Assembly: GCF_004745635.1 (NCBI RefSeq) | Contig: NZ_SRLB01000006.1 | Location: 186,001-250,000 of the forward strand | Source of the DNA: Methylobacterium nonmethylotrophicum | GTDB lineage: Bacteria; Pseudomonadota; Alphaproteobacteria; Rhizobiales; Beijerinckiaceae | DNA length: 64,000 nucleotides | Direction of reading: 5' to 3' | In this document: positions 28,122 through 36,374 of the stretch, one piece after another | Layout: the number at the start of each line of letters is the position of its first letter | Numbering within the stretch: the stretch's first letter is position 1 | The notes under the pieces: generated by a model | Seen by the model: the letters and a program-made list of their open reading frames with translations, nothing else | Database searches by the model: none | What the model was told of the DNA's origin: nothing | Made by a program: the position numbers and the translations under genes

Positions 28122-29450
28122 ATGCACTCCCCCTCGCGACTGCGTCACGCGCTCGCCGCGCTCCTGTGGCTGTGCCTCGCGGCTGGTTTCGCTTCCCCGG
28201 CCCTAGCCCAGCTCAACCTGCGCATCGGCCCCGGCGGCTCGTTCCAGCCGATGCCGATCGCGGTGGCGGATTTCTCCGGCGACCCGGGCCTCGGCCCGAC
28301 GCTGTCGGGCATCGTGACCAACAACCTGAAGCGCTCCGGCTACTTCACGCCGATCGACAAGGCGCGCTTCCCCGAGACCCCGAACTTCGACGCCGCGCCG
28401 AATTTCGCCGCCTGGAAGGACACCGGCGTGCAGGGCCTGGTTACCGGCCGGGTCACCCGCGACGGGTCGGGCCGGCTGAAGACCGAGTTCCGGCTGTGGG
28501 ACGTGCTCTCCGGCCAGCAGATGATCGGCCAGCAATATGCCGGCGACGGCGCCAACGCGCGCCGGATGGGCCACCTGATCTCGGACGCGGTCTACACCAA
28601 GATCACCGGCATCGGCGGCTTCTTCGACACCCGCGTCGCCTTCGTGGACGAGTCCGGCTCGAAGGAGAACCGGCGCAAGCGCCTGGCGATCATGGACCAG
28701 GACGGCGCCAACGTGCGCTACCTGACGAGCGGCGAGGCCTCGGTGGTGGCGCCGCGCTACTCGCCCGCGACCCAGGACATCACCTACATGTCCCAGGTCA
28801 CCGGCCAGCAGCCGCGGGTGCAGGTGATCAACCTCGCGACCGGCGCCCGCCAGGTGATCCCGACCAACGCCGAGATGAGCACCAGCCCGCGCTTCTCGCC
28901 CGACGGCCGGCGCCTGGTGATGAGCGACCAGGACGGCGGCAATGCCAGCATCTACGTGATGGACCTCGCCTCGAAGGCGCAGACCCGGGTCACCAACGCC
29001 AACGCCATCGACACCTCGCCGTCCTTCTCGCCGGACGGGCGCGAGATCGTGTTCGAATCCGACCGCGGCGGCCAGCAGCAGATCTACGTCATGGGCGCCG
29101 ACGGCTCGAATCCGCGCCGCCTCTCCTTCGGCGACGGCTCGGCCTCGCAGCCGGCCTGGTCGCCGCGGGGCGACTACATCGCCTTCACGCGCCAGCGGAA
29201 GGGCTCGTTCGCGATCTGCATCATGAAGCCCGACGGCACCGGCGAGCGGGTGCTCACGGAGGGTTTCCACAACGAGGGCCCGACCTGGGCGCCGAACGGC
29301 CAGTACGTGATGTTCTTCCGCGACCCCGGCGGCCAGGCCGGCGGCAAGCTCTACATGGTCGACGTCACCGGCAAGGTCGAGCAGCCGGTCCCGACCCCGT
29401 CCTACGCCTCCGACCCGACCTGGTCGCCGCTGATCGACGCGCAGAGGTGA
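28122..29450 (+). CDS. tolB: Tol system periplasmic beta-propeller TolB
   Basis: Periplasmic component that binds Pal and TolA. The 442-residue protein has a signal peptide ending ASPALA near residue 29. The N-terminal domain IAVADFSGDPGLGPTLSGIV is followed by six propeller blades marked by repeats of the form SPRFSPDGRRL, SPSFSPDGREI and QPAWSPRGDYI. It is the last gene of the run; pal and cpoB, which normally follow, are not in this window. Confidence 0.96.
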   Translation: MHSPSRLRHALAALLWLCLAAGFASPALAQLNLRIGPGGSFQPMPIAVADFSGDPGLGPTLSGIVTNNLKRSGYFTPIDKARFPETPNFDAAPNFAAWKDTGVQGLVTGRVTRDGSGRLKTEFRLWDVLSGQQMIGQQYAGDGANARRMGHLISDAVYTKITGIGGFFDTRVAFVDESGSKENRRKRLAIMDQDGANVRYLTSGEASVVAPRYSPATQDITYMSQVTGQQPRVQVINLATGARQVIPTNAEMSTSPRFSPDGRRLVMSDQDGGNASIYVMDLASKAQTRVTNANAIDTSPSFSPDGREIVFESDRGGQQQIYVMGADGSNPRRLSFGDGSASQPAWSPRGDYIAFTRQRKGSFAICIMKPDGTGERVLTEGFHNEGPTWAPNGQYVMFFRDPGGQAGGKLYMVDVTGKVEQPVPTPSYASDPTWSPLIDAQR

Positions 29451-29457
29451 GCGTGCG

Positions 29458-29481
29458 GGGCGCCGCTCGTGCGCGGCGCCC
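29458..29481. terminator. Hairpin between convergent tolB and opgG
   Basis: GGGCGCCG and CGGCGCCC form an 8-base GC stem with an 8-base loop, just after the tolB stop. No T-run is present on either side, so its role as a bidirectional terminator is tentative. Confidence 0.4.
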
Positions 29482-29528
29482 CGGATCCGATGGCCGTCCG
29501 GTGCGCCGATCGCCTCAGGCGGCGCGCG

Positions 29529-31088
29529 TCACGCCGGCGGGATGTACTGGTAGGTCCAGGTCTCGCTCAGGGTCTCGTCGCCGCGGCGCAGGAACAGCCG
29601 CAGCTCCACCGGCTCGGGGCCGGTCACCGCGAGGTCGAACTCGGCCCGCCAGTGGCCCGGCACGTCGTCCGGCACCGCCTCGGTGCGGGCGAGCGGGAAG
29701 GTGCCGCGGGAGGCGGTGAGCACGGGCTCGGGCTTCACGCCGGCGGGCAGCTTCGCGAGCGGCTCGCCGAGGAACTCGACCACGAACTTGCGCACGCCCT
29801 TCGGCCGGTCGGTGCCGGCCTGGCCGCCATTGCCTTCGCGCGTCGCGACGCACCGGGCGAGATTGCTCGGATAGGGCTCGCCCGCGACCCAGTGCAGGCG
29901 ATAGGCGAGGTCGTGCGAGGTGCCGGCGCGGGCCGGTTCCGCCGGCACCCACATCACCACCACGTTGTCGTGGATCTCGTCGTCGGTGGCGTTCTCTACG
30001 AGCTGCACGCTGCCTTTGCCCCAGTCGCCCAGGGGCTCGACCCAGAGCGAGGGCCGGCGGTCGTAATAGACGCCGTCCTGGTAGTGGTCGAACAGGCGGT
30101 CGCGCTGCATCAGCCCGAAGCCGCGCGGGCGCTCGTCGGAAAAGGCCGAGACCATGGTGCGGGGCGGGTTGCGCAACGGGCGCCACAGCCGCTCGCCGGC
30201 GCCGGTCCACAGCGCGAGCCCGTCCGAATCGTGCACCTCCGGCCGCCAGTCGACGGCGGTCGGCTTGGCGGTCTCGGAGAACCAGTACATCGAGGTGAGC
30301 GGCGCCAGGCCGAAGCGGCCGACATCCCGGCGCAGGTGCAGGCTCGCCTCGATCTCCATCACCACCGCCTTGGTGCGGCGCATGCGGAAGCGGTAGGCGC
30401 CGGCGGCGGAGGGCCCGTCGAGCAGCGTCAGGACCGTGACGGTGTCGGAATCCGGCGCCGGGGTCTCGAACCAGACATGGGTGAAGTCCGGGAATTCCTC
30501 CGGCCGGTCCGGCATCACCGTGTCGAGGGCGAGCCCGCGGGCCGAGAGGCCGTACTGATAGAGTTCGCCGATCGCCCGGAAGTACGAGGCGCCGAGGAAT
30601 GCCACCCAGTCGTTGCGGCGCCAGTCGAGGGCGCCGCCGCGGCGCTCCTGGAAGCGGAAGCCCGCGAAGCCCGGATTGGGCGGAAGGCGGCGGGCCGGCG
30701 AATCCGCCGGCATCTCGAAGGCGGCCGGATCGTAGATGATCTCGCGGGCCTTATCCCCCTCGACCACGTGCATCCGCACCGGCTTCTGGAAGTAGCGGCC
30801 GAGATGGAAGAAGGTGACCGGGAAGGCGCTCGGGCCGTCGGCCCACAGGGCGTGGTCCGGCTTGTATCTCAGCTTGCCGTGGGCGTCGTAGTCGATCGCC
30901 TGCAGCACGTCCCGGTCGGGGATCGCCGGCGGCGCGTAGGGCCGGCCGGCCAGCTCCCGCGCCCGGGCCTTGAGCGCCTCGAAGCTGAAGGCCTCCGGCT
31001 GGCCCAGCGGCAGCGCGGCGCTCAGGACCTCGGGGCCGGAACCGAGCAGGAGCGCGGCGCCGGCGATGAGCGTGCGGCGGTCGATCAT
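29529..31088 (-). CDS. opgG: Periplasmic glucan biosynthesis protein OpgG/OpgD
   Basis: Periplasmic protein needed for backbone branching or modification of osmoregulated glucans. The 519-residue protein has an N-terminal signal with Arg pair (MIDRRTLIAGAALLLGSG), Tat-like as in OpgD. Family segments are FSFEALKARARELAGRPY, YWFSETAKPTAVDWRPEVHD, LWTGAGERLWRPLRNPP and the C-terminal Ig-like domain. The glucosyltransferase gene opgH is not adjacent. A 77-residue membrane protein is encoded 10 bases upstream on the same strand. Confidence 0.93.
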   Translation of the reverse strand: MIDRRTLIAGAALLLGSGPEVLSAALPLGQPEAFSFEALKARARELAGRPYAPPAIPDRDVLQAIDYDAHGKLRYKPDHALWADGPSAFPVTFFHLGRYFQKPVRMHVVEGDKAREIIYDPAAFEMPADSPARRLPPNPGFAGFRFQERRGGALDWRRNDWVAFLGASYFRAIGELYQYGLSARGLALDTVMPDRPEEFPDFTHVWFETPAPDSDTVTVLTLLDGPSAAGAYRFRMRRTKAVVMEIEASLHLRRDVGRFGLAPLTSMYWFSETAKPTAVDWRPEVHDSDGLALWTGAGERLWRPLRNPPRTMVSAFSDERPRGFGLMQRDRLFDHYQDGVYYDRRPSLWVEPLGDWGKGSVQLVENATDDEIHDNVVVMWVPAEPARAGTSHDLAYRLHWVAGEPYPSNLARCVATREGNGGQAGTDRPKGVRKFVVEFLGEPLAKLPAGVKPEPVLTASRGTFPLARTEAVPDDVPGHWRAEFDLAVTGPEPVELRLFLRRGDETLSETWTYQYIPPA

Positions 31089-31098
31089 CGGCGTGGTC

Positions 31099-31332
31099 CT
31101 AGCGGATCGGCTCGATGCTGGTGGCCCGGCGCCAGAGCTGGACCATGATGTAGAGGGCGAACAGGCTGAACAGCAGCATCAGCCCGTGGCCGACGGTGTC
31201 GCCGAGCTCGAAGATGCCGGCCAGCGCCCAGCCCGCCGCGATCGCCACGGCGAACACCTCGACGCCGACCAGCACCATGATGCTGAGGATGGTGACGAGG
31301 TTGCGGGACTTGAGGGATCCTGATGCGGGCAC
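31099..31332 (-). CDS. Small two-helix membrane protein upstream of opgG
   Basis: A 77-residue protein starting at GTG 31332, with helices at about 12-40 (VTILSIMVLVGVEVFAVAIA) and 46-66 (DTVGHGLMLLFSLFALYIMV), then a short tail RRATSIEPIR. It ends 10 bases before the opgG start, so the two are co-transcribed. I recognise no named family. It may be an accessory membrane factor for glucan synthesis or export. Confidence 0.7.
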   Translation of the reverse strand: MPASGSLKSRNLVTILSIMVLVGVEVFAVAIAAGWALAGIFELGDTVGHGLMLLFSLFALYIMVQLWRRATSIEPIR

Positions 31333-31472
31333 GCGGCCTGACCCTTATGCTGGTGACGGGGCGACGGCGCGCGCAGGATGGCGCCTATCGTTTCATGGCT
31401 GCGGGGACTAGCCTGAACCGCAGGGCCGGCGCAACCGCGCGGGCCCGTTCCGTCCCATCATCGTGCGGTGAG

Positions 31473-33071
31473 ATGCCCGAGACTCCCGTCTTCTCCCGCG
31501 CCGCCTGCGCGGCGCCCCACCACCTCGCGGCCGAGGCCGGCCAGGCGATCCTCCAGGAGGGCGGCAACGCCGTCGAGGCGATGCTCGCCATGGCGGCGAC
31601 CATCGCGGTGGTCTATCCCCACATGAACGGCATCGGCGGCGACGGCTTCTGGCTGATCCGCGGCCCGAACGGCACCGTGCGGGCGATCGAGGCCTGCGGC
31701 CCGGCCGGCAGTCTCGCGACGATCCGGCGCTACCGCGACAAGGGCCATGACGCGATCCCCGAGCGGGGCCCCGATTCCGCCCTGACGGTGGCGGGCGCCG
31801 TCGGCGGCTGGGCGCTCGCCCACGGCATCGCCCGCGACCTCGGCGGGCGCCTGCCCCTCGGCCTCCTTCTCTCCGATGCGGTCCGGCACGCCCGGGACGG
31901 CGTCGCGGTCTCGCCCTCCGAGGCGCGCTACGTGCCGAAGGAGCTCGACACGCTCTACGACCAGCCGGGCTTTCGCGAGACCTTCCTGATCGACGGCCAG
32001 CCGCCGAAGGCCGGGGCGACGCGGGCGCTGCCGGCCCTCGCCGCGACGCTCGAACAGCTCGGCCATGCCGGGCTCGACGATTTCTACCGCGGCGATATCG
32101 GCCGCGAGGTCGCCGCCGACCTCGAACGGGCCGGGAGCCCGGTCACCCGCCACGACATCGAGCGCTACCGGGCGGTGGCCCGGGCGCCGCTCTCGCTCAA
32201 GCTCTCGGGCGCCACGGTCTACAACTGCCCGCCGCCGAGCCAGGGCCTCGCCGCCCTGATGATCCTCGGCCTCTACGAGCGCCTGGGGAGCATCCGGCCC
32301 GAGACGGCGGCGCATTACCACGGGCTGATCGAGGCGACGAAGCGTGCCTTCCGGGTCCGCGACGCGGTGGTGACCGACTTTGACCGCCTGCGCCACGATC
32401 CCGCGACCTTCCTCACGCCGGCGCGGCTGGAGGCGGAGGCCGCGATGATCCGGATGGACCGGGCTTCTCCCTACCCGGTCAGGCCGGTCGGCGACGGCGA
32501 CACGGTGTGGATGGGGGCGATCGACGCGAGCGGCGTCGCGGTCTCCTACATCCAGTCGGTCTACTGGGAGTTCGGCTCCGGCCTCGTCCTGCCGCGCACC
32601 GGCATCACCTGGCAGAATCGCGGCCTCTCGTTCTCCCTCGACCCGAAGGCGGTCAACCCGCTCGAGCCGGGGCGACGGCCGTTCCACACCCTCAACCCGG
32701 CGCTCGCCGTCCTGGCGGACGGGCGGGTCCTGTCCTACGGCAGCATGGGCGGGGACGGGCAGCCTCAGTTCCAGGCCCAGGTCTTCACCCGCTACGCGAC
32801 CTACGGCATGGGCGTGGCGGAGGCGGTCGACGCGCCGCGCTTCCTGTTCGGCCGCACCTGGGGCGCCGAATCGATGACCGTAAAGGTCGAGGATCGGTTC
32901 GAGTCGTCCTGCGTCGCGGCGCTGTCCCGGATGGGGCACGAGGTCGAGGAGCTGGGCGGGTCGTACGTCGACTCGCTGGGGCACGCCGGCCTGCTGGTGC
33001 GCCATCCCGGCAACGGGCGCGTCGAGGCGACGCACGACCCCCGGTCGGATGGCGGGGCGGCGGGCCTGTAG
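31473..33071 (+). CDS. Gamma-glutamyltransferase family protein
   Basis: Ntn-hydrolase that would self-cleave into two subunits and hydrolyse or transfer gamma-glutamyl groups. ATG 31473 gives 532 residues. The N-terminal segment AEAGQAILQEGGNAVEAMLA and PHMNGIGGDGFW are typical. Thr344 in DGDTVWMGAID is the likely nucleophile that begins the small subunit, followed by SVYWEFGSGLVLPRTGITWQ and FSLDPKAVNPLEPGRRP. No signal peptide is visible, unlike periplasmic glutathione hydrolases, so it resembles the YwrD-type branch. Confidence 0.9.
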   Translation: MPETPVFSRAACAAPHHLAAEAGQAILQEGGNAVEAMLAMAATIAVVYPHMNGIGGDGFWLIRGPNGTVRAIEACGPAGSLATIRRYRDKGHDAIPERGPDSALTVAGAVGGWALAHGIARDLGGRLPLGLLLSDAVRHARDGVAVSPSEARYVPKELDTLYDQPGFRETFLIDGQPPKAGATRALPALAATLEQLGHAGLDDFYRGDIGREVAADLERAGSPVTRHDIERYRAVARAPLSLKLSGATVYNCPPPSQGLAALMILGLYERLGSIRPETAAHYHGLIEATKRAFRVRDAVVTDFDRLRHDPATFLTPARLEAEAAMIRMDRASPYPVRPVGDGDTVWMGAIDASGVAVSYIQSVYWEFGSGLVLPRTGITWQNRGLSFSLDPKAVNPLEPGRRPFHTLNPALAVLADGRVLSYGSMGGDGQPQFQAQVFTRYATYGMGVAEAVDAPRFLFGRTWGAESMTVKVEDRFESSCVAALSRMGHEVEELGGSYVDSLGHAGLLVRHPGNGRVEATHDPRSDGGAAGL

Positions 33072-33077
33072 GCCGTC

Positions 33078-33878
33078 CTACGGCTTTCCCGCCTCGATCA
33101 TCAGCATCTGCAGCCGGGCCGTGGCGGGCTCACCCAAGACCGGGCGCAGCCGGCGCTCCAGCTCCGGCACCAGCGCCTCCGATGCGACGCCGCGCTCGCG
33201 CAGCAGGATCGCGGTCGGGTTGCCGAGGAGGAGGCCGGCCGCGAACAGCGTGACATCCGGGACCGGCGCGTCCAGCCGGACGACCTCGGCGCGACAACCC
33301 GCGAAGCCCGCCCCGCCCGCCAGCGCCCTGATCTCGTCGAGGCTCGTCATGCCGTAGGCGAGCCCGAACACCCCGGGCTCGCCGACCGTCTCGACCACGA
33401 GTTCCGCGGCGACCCGCGCGTAGGGGTTGGCCTCCCGCCCATCCCAGGTGGTGAACAGGAACCGCCCGCCGGGTCGGAGCACGCGGGCGGCCTCGCGCAG
33501 GCCGGCGGCGCGATCGGGGAAGAACATCACGCCGAACTGGCAGACGACGAGATCGAAGGACGCATCCGGGAACGGGAGCGCCTGGGCGTCGGCCTGCTGC
33601 ATCTCCACGGCGGCGCCCGCCGGGAGATGGCCGGCCGCGAGGGTCAGCATCGCGGGCGCGAGGTCGGTGGCGATGATCGCAGTCCCGGCCGGCAGGCGGG
33701 AGGCGAGGAGCCGCGTCACCTGGCCCGTCCCCGCCGCGGTCTCGAGCACCCGCCGCGGGGCGAGCTCGACGGCCCGGGCCGCCGTCACCTCCGCGGTGGG
33801 CGCGAACATCACCGGCGCCATTCCGCGCTCGTAGAAATCCGGGATCGAGCCGCCGAAATTCCGAAGGCCTTCGCTCAT
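33078..33878 (-). CDS. SAM-dependent methyltransferase (UbiE-like)
   Basis: A class I methyltransferase of 266 residues, with substrate unknown. SAM-binding motif I is VLETAAGTGQVTRLLA at about 44-59, the acidic end of strand 2 is IATDLAPAMLTLA, motif II is ADAQALPFPDASFDLVVCQF and the post-strand loop is EAARVLRPGGRFLFTTW. Its stop is 6 bases from that of the gamma-glutamyltransferase gene (convergent). A similar but different methyltransferase is encoded at 53027-53857. Confidence 0.85.
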   Translation of the reverse strand: MSEGLRNFGGSIPDFYERGMAPVMFAPTAEVTAARAVELAPRRVLETAAGTGQVTRLLASRLPAGTAIIATDLAPAMLTLAAGHLPAGAAVEMQQADAQALPFPDASFDLVVCQFGVMFFPDRAAGLREAARVLRPGGRFLFTTWDGREANPYARVAAELVVETVGEPGVFGLAYGMTSLDEIRALAGGAGFAGCRAEVVRLDAPVPDVTLFAAGLLLGNPTAILLRERGVASEALVPELERRLRPVLGEPATARLQMLMIEAGKP

Positions 33879-33977
33879 CGCGTCGTCCTCCCCGCACGTT
33901 TCGGGACATTATCAGCCCGACGCGGCAGTGCGACAGGATCTGAAAGTTAGAAGTGGCTCTCCTGCAGCCGAGACGAA

Positions 33978-34009
33978 AAGGGCCCGGCACCTCTCGGCGC
34001 CGGGCCCTT
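33978..34009 (-). terminator. Terminator of regA
   Basis: AAGGGCCCGGC (33978-33988) pairs with GCCGGGCCCTT (33999-34009), an 11-base stem with a 10-base loop. On the minus strand it is followed by TT, about 20 bases after the regA stop. Confidence 0.65.
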
Positions 34010-34031
34010 CCCGCTCCGTGCTCCACGGCGA

Positions 34032-34631
34032 TCAGCGCGGCGCGCGCTTGGCCAGGATGCGCTGCAGCGTGCGCCGGTGCATGTTGAGCCGGCGCGCCGT
34101 CTCCGAAACGTTGCGGCCGCACAGCTCGTAGACCCGCTGGATGTGCTCCCAGCGCACCCGGTCGGCGGACATCGGGTTCTCGGGCGGGTCGGCCCGCTCG
34201 CCGGGCTCCGCCATCAGGGTGCCATGGATCTCGTCAGCGTCGGCGGGCTTGGCCAGGTAGTCGAAGGCGCCGAGCTTCACGGCGGTGACGGCGGTGGCGA
34301 TGTTGCCGTAGCCGGTGAGGATCACGCCGCGGGCCTCGGGCCGGCGCTCCTTCAGGCGGGCGATCACGTCGAGGCCGTTGCCGTCGGCGAGCCGCATGTC
34401 GATCACCGCGAAGGCGGGCGGCTGCGCGTCGACGGCCGAGACGCCCTCGGCCACGCTCTCGGCGACGTGAACCCGGTAGCCGCGGGCCTCCATGGCCCGG
34501 GCGAGGCGGGTCGAGAACGGCTTGTCGTCGTCCACGATCAGCAGGCTGCGGTCGGCGTGGTTGGCGAGGGCGTCGCCCTCCGGAATGGTGCCGGCCTGGG
34601 CCTCCGGGCTGAGTGTTCCGTACTGCGTCAT
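34032..34631 (-). CDS. regA: Redox response regulator RegA/ActR/PrrA
   Basis: DNA-binding regulator partnering RegB, controlling photosynthesis, respiration or carbon and nitrogen genes by redox state in alphaproteobacteria. The 199-residue protein has a receiver at 28-145 (acidic triad DDD at 34-36, phosphoacceptor Asp78 in VIDMRLADGNGLD, Lys128 in LAKPAD). The Fis-type HTH at 155-199 reads VYELCGRNVSETARRLNMHR, which is nearly invariant in the family. It is encoded 42 bases after regB on the same strand and ends at an intrinsic terminator. Confidence 0.93.
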   Translation of the reverse strand: MTQYGTLSPEAQAGTIPEGDALANHADRSLLIVDDDKPFSTRLARAMEARGYRVHVAESVAEGVSAVDAQPPAFAVIDMRLADGNGLDVIARLKERRPEARGVILTGYGNIATAVTAVKLGAFDYLAKPADADEIHGTLMAEPGERADPPENPMSADRVRWEHIQRVYELCGRNVSETARRLNMHRRTLQRILAKRAPR

Positions 34632-34673
34632 CAGGCGACGCTCCTCCAGCTTTCAGTCAGTTTATTCAGAGCT

Positions 34674-36059
34674 TTATATAGGAACGTCGCGGGCCTGCGT
34701 CAGGGGTGCGGCGCCGCCCGTGCCCGGGTTTCGCTGCCCGCGGGCCTCCCTCTCGAAAACGTGACGAGGCCAGGCAATCCGCACCACCGCCCCGGTGGAT
34801 GGATCGACGGCGTTGGCCAGGGAGAGTTGCGCGCCCGAGCGCTCGATCAGCGTCTTGGCGATGAACAGGCCGAGGCCGAGGCCGGTCCCGCCCTCGGCCT
34901 TGTCCGCCCCGGCCCGGGCGGCGCTGCGGGTGCTGACATAGGGCTCGCCCACCCGCAGCAGCACCTCGGGGGCGAAGCCCGGCCCGTCGTCCCGGATCTC
35001 GAGGGAGACCCGCTCGGCGCTCCAGCGCGCCTCGATCGCGACGCAGCTCTCGGCGAAGTCGACGGCGTTGTCGACGATGTTGCCGAGGCCGAACATCACC
35101 CCCGGGTTGCGCCGGCAGGCCGGCTCCGGCCCGTCGCCCTTCGTCGTCACGTCGAGCACGATGCCGAGCGCCCGCTGGGGCGCCACCAGCTCCTCGACGA
35201 GGTGGCTCAGGCTGATGGTCTCGATGAAGCCGCCCTGGTCGGCATCAAGGGAGGTGAGCTTGGCCAGGATCCCGCGGCAGCGCTCGACCTGGTCGCGCAG
35301 CAGCGCCAGGTCCTCCGCCACGCTCGGGGAGGCGGTGGGCCCGAGCTGGCGGTCGAGCTCCTTGGCCACGACCGTGATCGTGGCGAGCGGCGTGCCGAGC
35401 TCGTGGGCCGCCGCCGCCGCCAGCCCGTCGAGCTGCGACAGGTGCTGCTCGCGGGCGAGCACCAGCTCGGTCGCGGCGAGCGCCTGGGCGAGCTGGCGCG
35501 CCTCCTCGGCCACGCGCCAGGCGTAAACGCCCGTAAAGGCGGTTCCGAGCAGGATCGCGGTCCAGACGCCCGACACGTACAGGAACGGCAGTTCGAGCTT
35601 CTCGCCCGCGAACCACGGCAGCGGCCGGTAGACGAGGGCGAGCAGCGTCGAGAGGCCGACCGCCAGGAGGCCGAGCGCCAGCGTGCGGGCCGGCGGCAGG
35701 GCGGTAGCGGAGATCAGCACGGGGGCGAGGAACAGGAGCGCGAACGGGTTCTGCAGCCCGCCGGTGAGGAAGAGCAGGGCGGCGAGCTGGATGATGTCGA
35801 AGGCGAGGAGCAGCACCGCGGCGTCGTCGCTGAGCCGGTGGCTGGCCGGGTAGCGGATCCGCAGGGTGAGGTTGAGCCAGGACGAGGCCGCGATGACGAG
35901 GAAGCACCAGCCGAACGGCAGCGGCAGGCCGAGCCCGAGATGGGCGCCGGCCACCGCCGCACCCTGGCCCGCCACCGCGAGCCAGCGCAGCCGCACCAGG
36001 GTATCGAGGCGCAGGTGGCGGGCGTCGCGCACCAGGTCGGTCTGCTGGGTGTCGAACAT
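34674..36059 (-). CDS. regB: Redox sensor histidine kinase RegB/ActS/PrrB
   Basis: Membrane histidine kinase of 461 residues that senses quinone pool and thiol redox state. Six hydrophobic segments lie within residues 25-180. The ubiquinone-binding heptad GGLQNPF is at 100-106. His219 in AAAHELGTPLA is the phosphorylated residue, and Cys261 in RDQVERCRGILAKL matches the redox-active Cys of RegB. The ATP-binding domain has NIVDNAVDFA, DDGPGF and GGTGLGLGLF. The start ATG 36059 is typical (MFDTQQTDLVRD). There is no senC gene between it and regA. Confidence 0.94.
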   Translation of the reverse strand: MFDTQQTDLVRDARHLRLDTLVRLRWLAVAGQGAAVAGAHLGLGLPLPFGWCFLVIAASSWLNLTLRIRYPASHRLSDDAAVLLLAFDIIQLAALLFLTGGLQNPFALLFLAPVLISATALPPARTLALGLLAVGLSTLLALVYRPLPWFAGEKLELPFLYVSGVWTAILLGTAFTGVYAWRVAEEARQLAQALAATELVLAREQHLSQLDGLAAAAAHELGTPLATITVVAKELDRQLGPTASPSVAEDLALLRDQVERCRGILAKLTSLDADQGGFIETISLSHLVEELVAPQRALGIVLDVTTKGDGPEPACRRNPGVMFGLGNIVDNAVDFAESCVAIEARWSAERVSLEIRDDGPGFAPEVLLRVGEPYVSTRSAARAGADKAEGGTGLGLGLFIAKTLIERSGAQLSLANAVDPSTGAVVRIAWPRHVFEREARGQRNPGTGGAAPLTQARDVPI

Positions 36060-36374
36060 GGCCGAGACGATAGTGCGCCGCCGCCCGCCGCCCAGGGCGA
36101 CCGGTTCGGAAACCCTCCGCCGTTCGGTGCGTTCTCATCATCCGTGCAGCCGCAGGCTCAGGATCGGATCCCGACCCTCTCCAACGGTTTCCCAAGCGCT
36201 CGGGATGCGCGCGGGAGTTGAGGTAAAAAGGGCACAGTTCCACCTTTTGACAGCTTGGTTCTTCGCAGATGTTGCCCTTCAATACCGCTACTCTATTGTC
36301 AGCCTCCCAGTTGGGTCAGGCGTCTCCTGGTGGCGGCTGCGCGCGCCGCTGGGTCAATCGTGGACGGTGGCGTC
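36060..36374. other. Divergent regB/phaZ promoter region
   Basis: A 315-base region with no gene. TTGACA occurs at 36247-36252 and could be a -35 element for the PHA depolymerase gene, without a convincing -10. AAGGGCA near 36228 and TGCCCTT near 36275 form an inverted pair around it, a possible operator. Confidence 0.35.
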
